From: Halichondria panicea
Taxonomy: Eukaryota; Porifera; Demospongiae; Suberitida; Halichondriidae
Reading direction: 5' to 3'
DNA: 64,000 nucleotides
Assembly (NCBI RefSeq): GCF_963675165.1
Contig: NC_087386.1
Span: 2,668,169-2,732,168, forward strand
Every line of letters starts with the position of its first letter. The stretch's first letter is position 1. Position numbers and translations under genes: made by a program. Under the pieces are notes generated by a model. That model saw nothing but the letters and a program-made list of their open reading frames with translations. It did no database searches and was not told the origin of the DNA. Shown here piece by piece: positions 1 through 17,556 of the stretch.

Positions 1-1509
1 CGACTGTCTGAGGGTCGTGAATTCACCACAGGACTTGAAACAGTCATTAGGAACATTGAACTGGCCGAGAGTCTGTCCTTACAAGCTGAGAATGAGACTA
101 CTGTGAGAGGCAGGGAGCTAATGGAGGCTGTGAGGGCTGCGAATATGGCTGCCTCATTTTTGGAAAATGCTAGTGTTAATCTAGCCAATGCATTCCAGGT
201 ATGAGAGCACTTACAATGTGTGCATCTACTGTATAGCGAGAGGAATTTGGTGAGGAAATAAATTATGAATTTGGCAAATAATAGGGATCACCAATAATAA
301 TTTATTAAGCTATAATTATAACCATGTTATAGCTACGTAGGAACTGCTTGCCTCAATCTATCTCACTTAGTTGATAATTGCCATAATAGAAATCTATGCG
401 CTTCAGTTGCCAAATTTACCCGCTATAGGGTGTATACGTATCGTTCTTGATAGTTGAATTTTACAGGTTGCTACAAATGCCAGTCTTTCTGCTAATCAGC
501 TTCTGTTGGATGCTCAAGCACTAAATTACACAGCCACAAGTTTCGCAAGTAATATTTCTCAAGCAAGCAGTAATGTGGATCAGCTGGAAGACACAGTTAG
601 AGATGACACTGACTCCATTGCTATGGTGACAGACACTGCCAATGAGACTATATCAGTAGCTGCCGATCTCACAACGAGACTACTTGTCATAAATGTAAGT
701 ATACATGTATGACTGTTGTTAATTGTGATAATAATAGTATCATTACAATATAGATACAGTTTTGTGTATGTACGTACGACATGCATGCAGGCACCAGGTC
801 CCAACATGCAATACAGCCCTAATGATTGCTACACAGTGCTTATCTATAGTCATCACTGAGGAACCATGTTGACCAAAATTAATGTGTACAATTACCGTAT
901 AGCGTGAAATTTTCTAGGGGCTTAATTTTCACGGATTTCGTGGTTTAGAATTGTACACGAAAATTAAGTCCACGAAAATTGTTCTTTAATTAGAATTATC
1001 ATGCAAAATATTTAAAGGCGTGGCTTCCGGTAAGCAATCATTCCGCAAACATTGTGCAATGAAATGGCTTTTAGAGGCCAATCCACGAAATATAAGTGCC
1101 TCGAAAATTTCGCGCTATATACGGTATGTATGTACATGCATGCACTGATGCACGTTCACGATTGGGTATATACATAACTGTGAGTAAATATTCAGGACAT
1201 TTTTTATGTAACCATTATTATCTTCTACTGCAGGATCTATTGGTCAATCTTACTCAAGAGCTAGAAGGTATTGCACTTATCTCCCCAGAACGAATTTTGA
1301 ACATCAACTCCACCCTTACGAGCTTTGAGGAAGATGCAGCGTCCAATCAAATTCTAGTCGACTCTCTCACAGTAGAAGTGAGGCAGCTACAAGAATCTGC
1401 TGATGAGTTACGGCTACGGTACACCCAAGTCCAACAGCACAGGGACTTACTGCAAGACATACTGAGAAATGTGGAGGATCTGAACTGCAGGGAACAATTC
1501 GAGAACTAG
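1..1509 (+). CDS. Laminin chain, C-terminal coiled-coil end (partial, probably gamma-like)
   Basis: This is the 3' end of a gene that begins before the window. Three in-frame exons are visible, about 1-198, 467-694 and 1234-1509, with GT-AG borders and a stop at 1507-1509. The product is continuous heptad-rich helix with several N-glycosylation sequons, as in the laminin domain II/I coiled coil. It ends with a lone cysteine seven residues before the stop (DLNCREQFEN), where laminin beta and gamma chains carry the cysteine that links the two chains. There are no LG domains after the coiled coil, which excludes an alpha chain. Laminins are secreted basement-membrane trimers. Gamma rather than beta is a guess from the C-terminal cysteine context. 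A MITE sits in the second intron. Confidence 0.7.
895..1124. mobile_element. TA-flanked MITE in a laminin intron
   Basis: The two ends are inverted repeats: CCGTATAGCGTGAAATTTTC at the left and the reverse complement of CCGTATATAGCGCGAAATTT at the right. Both ends are flanked by TA, as expected for Tc1/mariner-type target duplication. A second inner inverted pair (ACGAAAATTAAG type) lies near 935-980. There is no coding capacity. Related ends occur at 38840, 59446 and 62406. Confidence 0.7.
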
Positions 1510-1784
1510 TCTACGTTACATGTATGAATATAAGGCAGAAAACATACTTGCGTGTATTTTCTTTCACGTACCATATAATACAGGATCTATGGCAAAGCTG
1601 TAAGACTCTGTAACATACAAGGTTCATGCAATGAACTATGGTACGTATAATTATCATTTTGATGTTTATTAAAAATGGTGACAATGTATAAAGAATCAAC
1701 TTACAGACAAATGGTTAAAATATATAAAACTGTTATTGTGACTACAGTCTAATACATAATTATATAGTTGAGTTGGTGTTCTGC

Positions 1785-4700
1785 CTATTGTCTAGCCCGG
1801 GCATAAGCTTTGTCAATGCTGCAGAATGAATGACAGTATATCAAAACCTGAATATTGTCATAATTATCATAAAGAGAAGAGGGCAATACAACAATTGGTA
1901 CTTTCAAAGCGGCTGGCAATTAATGAAGTGGAACCTAAAATATGTATAATTATTGCTAAGACTTAATTGGCACCTACATGTAACTACGTAGCTGTGTCTT
2001 GATGGCTGAATTAAATACAAAAAGAAACAAATTTCTGGGGATTAGTCTGCACCCATGCAGGTGTGATCTTGAGGACTAATTATCGGTGAAGGCAATGGGT
2101 ACAAAGAGTATAATTATACGATATACTAAGATGAGGTACTCACCAGTCACAGATGACTGCATCCACCCCAGCGTTGGCCTGCATCTCAACAGTCGCACTG
2201 TCATTATTAGTATCCCCCCAACTAAACAACACAATGCCTCTTTCTTTCACCACCTTGATCAAATGAGGGTCCTCCAGAAATATATAAGAATCGGCCACTA
2301 TGCCCTGCACATGAGAGATTTAAAAGCAGAGCCACATGTGTACAATGCACACACATGATTGGTAGCAGTTGGTCATAGTTTTTTGATTTATAGTTTTTAG
2401 GCACATAATCATTTGGTACATGTACATCATACTTGCACAGACAAATAATAAGTACTGTACGGCAAGCGTATTGCGCATACAGTCAGTAACAGCTAGGTAC
2501 GTAGCAAACCAGATTGTAGGAAATGTGCATAATTATCGTATTCTCACCGACAGTTTCTCAGCAGTGACGTGCATCATGGCATCATGCATGGTGTGAGCAC
2601 GTACATCCAGAGGGTCATCATAGATGGGGTTGAGACATGCGGTGAGGAACATCACAGGATACTTGGACTGCTTACGGCGAAGGCTGTACGTACATGACAA
2701 TACACATTCTCACTCATGTAGAGAATACATAACCTCACCACTATTATAACTATGTACACAGAAATACGTAATTTTGTACTTTCCAACTCTCAACTCTGAT
2801 TGAGGTTCACTGCACCTTTGCTCAACAGAGGTACAATGGCATGCATTTACATGTACATTCAACATGCACATACACTGTACAGGTCAGCTGATCATGTTAT
2901 AGTGCTACTCCATTTATAATTTCAACTGCACCACTTACACTGTGCACATGTCTGGATTGAAACACGAGAATATCACCATTCTATCACCAGCATGATGATC
3001 CACAACCTTCAGAATCGTGTCTGCCATATCATTGCAATCAAAGCAGTCGTAGTTTTCTCCCACAGTTCCGTCCTTAGCCCTCTCAGGTAGTGGGTACTTG
3101 ACCTCTATATTGAACCCTAAGCTGGGCGGAACACCATGGAAAACCTGTGTGAACAGGTAGTTCACATGTAGTGAGGATAAAAACACAGGTACAGGTACAT
3201 GCACAATGGAACCTCTAAATGACAGAAGGACACTTGTGGGGCCAATATAAATTCTTGTAGAAAGGTGGTCTTCCATTGTTATACACTATTTTGGGGACAG
3301 ACGGAAGCCATTGTCTTAAATAGAGAAGTTTCCTCTATTCTGAGGCTCAAACTGTTAGTACAATGAGAACCTAGTGTGTTGTATACAACAAATATTATGC
3401 CTAACAGCTTTGAGTTTAAAATAAAATGTACAGTGGAAATAACAGCTAGAGCGTTCGGAAAATGAGCCTTGCTACACAGACAATGATTCCTGTCTCCAAC
3501 ACATGTACCGGTACATGCATTTACAGACATACAATCATCAAGCTGCAGGTACATGTACATGTATGTACAATGTAACTCTACGTATGTAACAGTTAACACA
3601 CGTTTTCTAAGGTTGGGAATTTCCTTTTTTCTTCATGTTCTATCTCTCTGATAGAACTCGAGCAGCATGTATTATCCGAGCAACACGTCTTGTTGGAGCA
3701 ACAGCACTTATTAGAACAATTGCAAGGGATCTCCACTGTGAAAAAGACCGAATTACAATAGGAGTTCCATCATCAGTTTACGATATAATTATATACAGAA
3801 GGACAAACATACATAACAATGCAATAACATGCTGATGACTCTACCTTCCTCTCCCGAGGCATGTGAATTGTCCAGTTTCAGTGATTGCAGCTGATGTAGT
3901 GTCAGGTCCTTGACCTCCATGGCGTAGAGCTCCCCTGAGAAGAATCCCTCTCTGGCCAGTGTGGTAGCTACCAGGAAATTGTGGTAGACTACCGGCACAT
4001 GGTCCCGGGTCAGGTGGACGTCAAACTCCACATAGTCAGCACCGTAATTGCCCGCCATCTTGAGAGATGCTATCGTGTTCTCTGTCTCAGTAGCCTTCCT
4101 GGGAGAGGGAGAAGGTGACGTAAAAGTATACATGCATTAGCTCATGTATGCTAAAAGTTGTGACCACTGCTGAAATCATACATTTTGCTGTGTACAGTAA
4201 TGGAAAATAATTGCTTATTTTATCTTATCTTATCTAGGTCAAACACTTTCAATACACGTACGTTGAAAGCACCTACACTAGAGCAATGCTATATATGTAC
4301 AATCATACAGTTGTGGATGGTGAGAGTCTCCCAGTCCCCTGTGTCCAATGTGCAGCATCCTCTTGTGCTGTCTCCAGCAGTTGGAGTAGGTGTGTTTGGT
4401 GGAGTGGAGGAGGGGCAACTCTCGCACAGGATGAATGAGCAGGAAAGACACTGCAAGTCGGAACAATACTGGGTTTGATGGTAAATGAACTGCAGGTTTG
4501 AGTAATAAAAGAGCATACCACTACATAGTTGAGCGAAGAGAAACGACATGAAATAGTAATGCTCTCTCAATAAATCAGATGTTACATTACATACGTAACA
4601 ATTAATACTAATTAATGTTACGATGAAGGCAGAGATTGAGCTTACGTGAGAGTGCTTACGTGAGAGTGTTCCTATTGGTAGAAGTTCATGTAAGTGAGAG

Positions 4701-6469
4701 AAGACGGTGAGAGTCACTTGTCCACTGGTCTGGTCGCCCAGGTACTGCCGAGGGAAGAGGCTGGCCCTGCCCACTTTGGAGGCTGAGGATAGTGGGATGG
4801 GAAGAGGGGGAGTGCAGTCACTCTCGATCCTGTACACATCAACAGAGAAGCCCTACCAGCAACCAAAAATTTCGAGATAGTTACATAACTGTGAATTTAG
4901 TTTTCAAGACGCTAAGGCAAACATTTAAACCATACACACACAGTAATCCGAGTGTATAGAGACTAAGGGCACCACCTATAATTATATCAACGAGTAGAAA
5001 TCTTAGTTCAATATCTTCTACTAAGGGAAACTCACAGTGTCTTGGAAGTCGACTGACTCTGTGGTGAATATGACCAAGTTGGTTTGCTGATTATAAGGAC
5101 AGCCCCCATCTGCAAGGTCAAAGGTCACACAATCTCCCTCGGTCCTACTCAAGAGCTTGGCTTTGCATGGAGAGCAGTCTACAGTCTGAGAGTGTGGGTG
5201 GGTTAGAAGCATTGAAGGAAGGAATCAGACAATAGACGCAGAACGACATTGAGTGTATAGTTGCAGTACACCTTATGATTCACCTTGTTCTGTTTGATAG
5301 AGAATGGGTGGATGGTGAGGAGGTAGCGAGTGTCTGGAGGGTGGTCAGAGATGGAGAGTGCACTCCCCAGAGTCCCCAGCTGCAGATGGAGCTCACTGGT
5401 ACTCACCAGCCAACCATCGCCAGTGTGGGACTGTCCAGCTACATATGAATAAGTGGAAATTACAGTGCCTATATTAATTATATAACATTTTTAGTTCTCA
5501 TAATGTAATTCAGCGCTATACTGCATTTAATACCCACCTTCACTAACTTCATACTCTCCTCTTAAAGTTTGAACTGAGGTCGACTTTAAACCTGCAGGAT
5601 TGTGTGAAATCGAGGATTACAGTGAAGAGCAGTCAAAGAGGGGAAACTTGTATTATAGTACGTGTAGTATGGTCCAGCAATGTGCTTTGGGAGCCGTGAA
5701 CAAAATACAAGAAGAAAAAAATAGCCAGGAGAGAATATATCCTTAAGTCACTGGTCTCTCAAGCGTACATGTATGTGCTCGTGGCTCAGGGAAGGTCTCC
5801 AAGGAAACTATGGTGAAGGCTCCTCCAAGCTCCCCCCTCGTGACCACGTAGCGATACTGGATGAGAGAGTCCACAGGAACTACCACTTCCACACTCCAGA
5901 TGTTCTCATGTCTGGGGGGAGGGGTGAAGGTATCGTCATACATTAAATAAAATGAATAGCTACCCAACAATTCTGGACAAAATTGGGTTATTAGTCAGTC
6001 GGTACAAATGCAAATACAGCCAGGTATTTTGAGGCTTGCTTGTGATGTGTTTACACAACCCTTGAAGTGGTCTCAAAACACCCACAACCAAAACCTCGAA
6101 GCACTTCACAAGTTAATGTTTGGTTACTGGGGTGCTGCTACGAATACGATTACATAATATAATAGTGAGGTGATAAAATGTTTATGGGGCACAAATTAAT
6201 TAATGACACCTATTTACCTGTGTGAGTAGGCTATGGACATGTTACCTATTTCCCAATGTTACAGTATGCACAATACAATAGCGATGCAGCTATCAATATA
6301 CTTTTACTCACTCTGTACTTCTATCCATCTTGACGCTATTATAGACATTCCATTTTCCCAGAGAGGCTGTGTTTCCAGTTACTCTCATCTCCCCTTTCTC
6401 TACACATGCCCTCACTTCAAACACCACCTTCACAATATCCTTTCCACCAGTCCCGTCCAGGGTAGCCAT
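1785..6469 (-). CDS. GPCPD1: Glycerophosphocholine phosphodiesterase GPCPD1-like, copy 1
   Basis: Thirteen exons: 6469-6312, 5911-5769, 5591-5538, 5438-5284, 5185-5036, 4852-4660, 4450-4309, 4098-3845, 3735-3602, 3144-2939, 2683-2548, 2304-2144 and 1818-1785, giving 639 residues. The first exon starts an N-terminal CBM20 starch-binding-like domain (VVFEVRA, VTGNTASLGKW). The glycerophosphodiester phosphodiesterase barrel follows, with the catalytic HRGLGDSH, the acidic EFD pair and a following H in VVYHN. The family hydrolyses glycerophosphocholine to glycerol-3-phosphate and choline in the cytosol. The start chosen is the ATG directly before the CBM20 strand, which matches the short N-terminus of vertebrate GPCPD1. 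Exon 3735-3602 has an unusual run rich in Cys, Ser and Asn. The gene is divergent from copy 2. Confidence 0.85.
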
Positions 6470-6710
6470 TTGGCCAGCTAGCGAGCTAGAGGATAAAGGA
6501 GACAGAAACCACAAGGACTTATTTTTTAGTCATGTATTTTTGAAATTGCTACCCTGTACCGGTCTGTCATTGCATATTCTGACTGGGTACAGGGTGGCAA
6601 TTTTAACTTACTGTATTCAAGCGATTCTGGTGTGAATTAATTCACTCAGTGCAGTGCTGAGTGATCTTCCTAAGGCCTAGCTAGCTGCAACATTGGCAAA
6701 GAATTTGCAG
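6470..6710. promoter_or_regulatory. Shared 5' region of the two divergent GPCPD1-like genes
   Basis: Only about 240 bp separate the two start codons, so the promoters must overlap or be shared. I see no clear TATA box. A short imperfect inverted repeat around CCCTGTACC (6552-6560, and its complement near 6587-6595) lies in the middle. A bidirectional promoter is inferred from spacing alone. Confidence 0.4.
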
Positions 6711-12115
<5,405 letters not shown>

Positions 12116-12353
12116 ATCATGATTAGGCTCAAATTGAATTTTAGCTGCTATAATAAGACACACATTTTTCAATCTTACTGTGGTACATGTACTTCTGTAC
12201 ACCTCTGTTAAATAGCCGCCCTCTAAGGCAGTGCTTTGGAGGGCAAGGGCGGCTAATCCTGAGAGTAGGCCACGTGGAGTGGAAAGAGCAGTTACAAATT
12301 GTGTTGGGAAGGCCAGTGATCAGTCGTATCTTCTATCTTACTATTCAGCTAGC

Positions 12354-13676
12354 ATGGGAGGTGGTGGAGGAAGGATAAACAAGCCCAAAACCTCCAAGTT
12401 GAGTACTCGGACAAGGGCTAGACAAAAGACAAAGTCACACAAACATAAATACATCAGGAGTGAAGACACCCTCTCTTTGACCACTGACAGTGTACTCCGG
12501 CAGTGCAGGTATATAATTATGCATGGGAGCGAGACTATAATAAAATTGTATTAATTAAGAAAATCTTGGGATACCGTAATACCTTGATCACACTTTTTAA
12601 TAATTACGAAGCCAGAGGTGAGGTAGCTCTACAGAGTCTACTTGCCTCGATTTCAGGCCGCTTAGAAACACTGATTTTCCAGTGGGCTACAATTGAGGCT
12701 AGGGAGTGGCTACATTTATCTCTATTTAGAACGTGACATTAAAAAATTATCATTAACGCAGCTTCGCTATTTTTAGAGGTCAGAAAATTGCTGAGCTTGA
12801 GGGTGTCGCATATTTAGAGGGTCACCTTAAATCGAGGTCTTACGGTATTATATATTACTTTTATTACTGGGAAGCAGCTAGTCTCATGCTCACAGAAGCC
12901 GGACCCAAAAATAGGGTTATCGCTCGGTAGGCCCTGATAAATTATGCTTTTTTTTCACCCATTATTAATTCTTGAAAAATGTGCCTCATAAAAAATCCGT
13001 CATAAAATTCTAATTTTCCCCCAAAATGTGACATACAAAATTAAAACGTAGACATAAACACAACTGACACAAGACATAATCATGATTCTCAGTGTTATCT
13101 TGTTGACTTGAACTGATCCATAATATTCACCTTCAGCATTTGTCATGAAAATGTCATTATGCAATACTTAATGTAAGGATCTTTACCAAAAATGGACATT
13201 GATGCCTATTATTCCTTTAGACACCTATTATGCTAACATTATTCCGAGCATAATTTATTAGGGCCTATAGGACCCTCAGATGGAACTCAGGCTTTCGAGA
13301 CTAGAAAGCAGCTGCATTTTTTTTTAATTGCAGACCATGCGCACATGTCTCCAGTTGATATAATGACACAAACTCATATTAAAAGTAGTAGTTTCAAATT
13401 GTTTTATATTCGATACAATGCATTTACATACTGATTCATTTTTTCAGGACAAATCCCAAAGCTAATGTGAAAATTTCATCAAAGAAGAAGAGGCTGTTAC
13501 TTAGGGATCTAAAGACGCTGGCAGTTGAGAAATGCACTATGGAGAGTAAGCAATAACATAATACATGTAGTGATTTGTATGATTGTGTTGATCGTTCCTC
13601 AGCTGAAATACAACCAGCATCAACTCGTGATCAAAAATCAACATCAACATTGAACAATAAAATGGACACCACATGA
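12354..13676 (+). CDS. C11orf98-like small basic nucleolar-type protein
   Basis: Three exons, 12354-12508, 13448-13545 and 13603-13676, give 108 residues. The N-terminus MGGGGGRINKPKT matches the invariant start of the C11orf98 family (MGGPGGKINRPRT in human, from memory of the family). The middle exon, with KISSKKKRLLLRDLK followed by EKCTME, matches that family's second conserved block. The rest is lysine and arginine rich. The family is conserved in animals and is thought to act in large-ribosomal-subunit assembly. A MITE occupies part of the first intron. The match is by motif order in a short protein, so an alignment would be decisive. Confidence 0.75.
12574..12845. mobile_element. TA-flanked MITE in the C11orf98-like intron
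   Basis: The ends CCGTAATACCTTGAT and the reverse complement of CCGTAAGACCTCGAT are inverted and flanked by TA on both sides. The element is about 270 bp with no coding frame. The ends resemble other CCGTA-ended MITEs in the window. Confidence 0.65.
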
Positions 13677-13952
13677 TGAATATATTCACTAGACTATCCT
13701 GTGTGTGTGCTTCAATGTGCTCTGTTTAGTGTTTATTGGGATTGCTCCAGTGCTCTTTGTTCTTTGTCTTGTGCTGTGTTGGGGTTTCTCCCTTCCCAGT
13801 GGATTGTACACAGATTTCAATTGAGCTAATTTTCTTGAACGGTTTGTGCTCTGTAGACATAACAGTATACCACTGTATGTACAATGTGTGTGTATGCATG
13901 AAAGACAGAATTAAGGTAATCAATCCATTAAATCCAGGGCATTACAATTCAA

Positions 13953-16674
13953 TTACCTGATCTGTTTCTTGCTCTGTTGTAGCTGATCTGCTAGCCAGTT
14001 AGAGTACGTTAGGTCAACCACACTTCTGAGTGTTTCCTACATATTAAATTAATTATTATCATTAATTACGATTCTCGTGTAGAGAAATAGTTTACAGGTT
14101 TTCCTTTATACTAGCTACATGAAAATGGAAGTTTGTGGCTGTATAGCGTTATGCATTGAGAGGTATTAGCTCACATCTTTCTGTAGTTGACAGTCGACAG
14201 AGATTTTGATAACTTTATGTTCAGATGAGAAGGTTATTGTTGAATGCCCCTACGAATGAATTAAGGGTGTGGAATATATTGTATGCATGGTTACGGAGCT
14301 TAACCGCCAGGGTTACATACCCTGCTCTGACATTTCACAGTGAGGTATTTGTTTAGTGTTGTAGTGGTTGGCTGGAAAGAGCTTCCATTAGGGCTGTCCC
14401 ATTCCCACCTCCTCCGTATGGTCCCATCATGATCAAAGACCATTCCTCCCGTTTGACCCGAGTACAATCTGCAAGAAAATGTTTATTGGCACCATCATAA
14501 TAGGCATGGTTCAAATACATATACATTCGCCGCCCAATATTGTACCGCATTAAACTGTTGTATTACTCACTGTAGCTTTCCATCTGAGTAGTAACAGCTT
14601 ATTCGTCCAAGCTCATCCAAGTACCCTAGCAATACTTTTGTAGAATCCTACAAATTGGAAGATTAGCTAGAGAATTGTTTAGTATACCATAATATATACC
14701 TCGTATAGGAGATACGCTAGCACACCAGCATAAGGGGAGAATGCAGCAACAGCAATGTTACCAGATCGATAGCTGCAAAATATACATACATGCATGTATT
14801 CCATTTTCTATAGTAAAAGAACTTATACTTGCACTGTCCCGTTCTGTTGGGCAGAAGAGTCACAAAGGATGTTCCGTCTCCATATAATCTTTGGTCCAGT
14901 TCACCATCGTTAGGCTTGTCCTGTACACATGCATGCATGGGAGTATTTGTAAACTAAGCTCTATAAATAATTTTTTTTTAGACTCACATTTCGTAGCCTT
15001 TTCAGTATACCAAGTGTAAGAACATTTGCTCTCTTTTTCCTGTCCAACTTTTGTTGAACTTTCTTTTTTCTTGCTGTGCAATGTTTCGTTTTGGATTGTG
15101 GTCTGACCATCCAGCCAGTGTCAAGGATTTCAGTGGACAACAGGGAGAACTGAATGATCCTTGTCTGCTTCAATGTCTCTGTGTACAGTGTGGGGGTGCA
15201 TGTATAGACGTAATCTAATACCTCTGAATATTTGCAATTGATCTGTACATGCATTCTTATGACTTATGAATATGATTGTGCATGGATCTGTGTGACAATG
15301 CTTTTACTGCAGTTGGGATGATGTGTGTATTATAATAGTGTGCTTCTGAGTTATAGATAACCTACTTCCAATTGTAGTTTTCTGCTGTGTTCTTTTTTGC
15401 AGCAGCTGCTCCCACTTTCTCTTTCTGCACATCCTATATACATATACCACCAGTATATGGGAGGGAATGTTTATTAAAATCCACTGACTGTCTGTCTGCA
15501 TGTACATGCACATGCATTAATTTAATCTCACAGTGCAAATGCTCTTTGCTCTGCTGTCTTCTGTATTTGCTGTTTTGTTAGCTTTATCGATATCTTCTTC
15601 GGGGGGCTGTGCTGAAGCTTGTCTACCAGTTGCCTTAGGCATGTAGCTACAAGTACGCAGAAGGCTTTGTATTCCTCACAACAGAATTCCTTGTCTTCCT
15701 CATCCTGCATGCAGTAGGATTAAATACCAAAAATTGTAACATAAATTTTACAAACCTTTTGTGCTGATTCTTTTACATCGAGAATATTGTATTTTGGCTT
15801 TGGCTCGCCGCAGAAGTCACAGGTTTCTAACTGCTCGTCAGGGAACCTTTGAATGTCTTCACCCTCTACATCACTGGCATCTAATTCGCTCTCCTCTGAA
15901 GTATCATCGTCTGTGCTCACACCCGTACCTCCCTGCAATTCCAGTTTCTTGTTTGAGGTATTGTTCATGCTAAGCCCTGTCTTGTGAGTAGCTTTAGCTT
16001 CTTTCAATCGTTTGGCCAAGGTACGCTTATTTTGTAGACTGAAGTATTTGGCAGCATAAGATTCCGATTCTCTCATGTATTGCAAGATTTTTGGCCATGG
16101 CAGATTAGGAAGTGAAAGATCGGTGTATGCTTGTTCTATTTCTTCCTCGTCAGGTGTGTCCGGGTCACTAAGGTCGTTCGAGTACTGAGCATTTGGAACA
16201 ACGGGTGGTAGTGTCACATCGTTTGTTTTTTGCTTTTGTATACACTTGTCTTCTTGGTTCCGTGTCAGACTAATTATGGGAAGGTGCAGTTCCTTTGTTT
16301 GTTGAGGTTCTGTGTTACTACTCGAATCAGATTGTGGGGAGTGTTGTATTGGATCCTCACTTGTTACCCTATGTACGGGCATAAAGCCGAAACTTCTGAA
16401 TAGCTGATCACTATTTTCTTGTACTGTGTTGATATCGAATTCCTGTTCATGTGAAGCACTGACTTTCCCTGTGAAGGTGAACATGTATTATAATGTGCAA
16501 TGTAGTCATAATTTAAAGGTGCATTTATTATTGTTCACCTGTGGTCAGATCTAGTTCCCTGATATCTTGCCTGCCAATGCTCAGCTCCAGCTCTCGGTGT
16601 TCATCTGTCAGCTTTGCAAGGGCTGAAAGATCTTGCACCCAACTCCAAGTTGTTTGGGTCTCGACTGTAGGCAT
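13953..16674 (-). CDS. Glutamate-rich protein 6 (ERICH6/FAM194)-like
   Basis: Eleven exons: 16674-16539, 16468-15756, 15704-15532, 15433-15366, 15178-14988, 14920-14835, 14772-14700, 14647-14571, 14468-14321, 14249-14175 and 14036-13953, giving about 607 residues. The N-terminal half is acidic and low complexity, with a CDFCGEPKP Cys pair and a second CC pair in the next exon. The C-terminal half carries FAM194-type features: YGDGTSFVTLLPN, YRSGNIAVAAFSP, GRISCYYSDGKL, FDHDGTIRRRWEW and SSFQPTTTLNKYLTV. FAM194 proteins are linked to cilia and flagella in animals; their biochemical role is not known. The exon 4 acceptor and the last exon are the least certain parts. The final codon could instead be a donor leading to a further exon. 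Confidence 0.65.
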
Positions 16675-16783
16675 TTTTATTTGTTGAGTATTATTTAGAC
16701 ATGCACAAGCAGCCCCTCCCCTTTTCAATTTAAGTCAGTAGTCTGAAGCCAGAGCTACTAGATCTATAGCAGTAAAACTAATC

Positions 16784-17338
16784 ATGGATCATCCTGTAAT
16801 GCTTATCGTGGATATCATTGTATCCTCCTGGATAATGACAATAGTTCTTTGCATCTTTGTAAATGTGTTTATCTGGGGTAGCACTAACATGTTTATTATG
16901 ATGTACTTGTTGGTGCACAGGTTTCAACAGTTAAAAATGCAATGGAAGGTTCTCATATTTTTAACTGCAGTTGGAGCATTGGCTGTGCCAGAGCTTGTTA
17001 AGGTTTACGGTATTACATTTGATGAGCAAATTTTAATATCGGAGATCAATTCTTATGGATCAATGATTATATTTTTAATCGCATTGTGTGTGCTTGCGAA
17101 AAAAAATTCATCTGGCAAGAAGCAACAAGTCGATTATGAAGCCACCCAAAGAGACTTACATCAGAGGTTTTCCATAGCCACACAACTGCAACAACCGAAT
17201 CTTGTGAAGCCGCCTTGTCTTTGTTACATGTGCATGTCAATGAATAATGCTATAACAGAAGAATCAGAGCTACAAACCCAACACACTGAACTGATGAGAA
17301 GATACCTCAAGCTAGACACAGAAGTGTCCAGTTTGTAG
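16784..17338 (+). pseudogene. Membrane RING paralogue that has lost its RING domain
   Basis: A single-exon frame of 184 residues. Its membrane-spanning N-terminus (FVNVFIWGSTNMFIMM, LTAVGALAVPELVKVYGI) and central region are close to the full-length gene at 17557-18585. After LDTEVSSL the frame stops. The bases straight after (about 17333-17378) match the last codons of the intact paralogue (THIQKYEKLFVS) in another frame. The whole cysteine-rich RING core has therefore been deleted, with a frame change at the scar. It could still make a truncated, RING-less membrane protein, so pseudogene is an inference. Confidence 0.75.
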
Positions 17339-17556
17339 GACGCACATTCAGAAGTATGAGAAGCTATTTGTTTCTTAATTAATTAGCTTGGACTAATATA
17401 TATGCTTACATAATTTATGTAAACCCAATGGAATGTGAGCAATAATTCTGTGTTAGCTTTTTTGTTTGTTTTGTTGGGATCTCAGTTGCTGGCAAAAAAT
17501 CAGCCCCTCCCCTTATGATGTTGGTTTGCTGGCACGTGCAATAAATGAACTTTTAA

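Noticed and set aside
4289-4837. A 182-codon minus-strand frame over GPCPD1-like copy 1
   Set aside because: It reads through two true exons and the intron between them in part; splice sites and the match to copy 2 show the spliced form.
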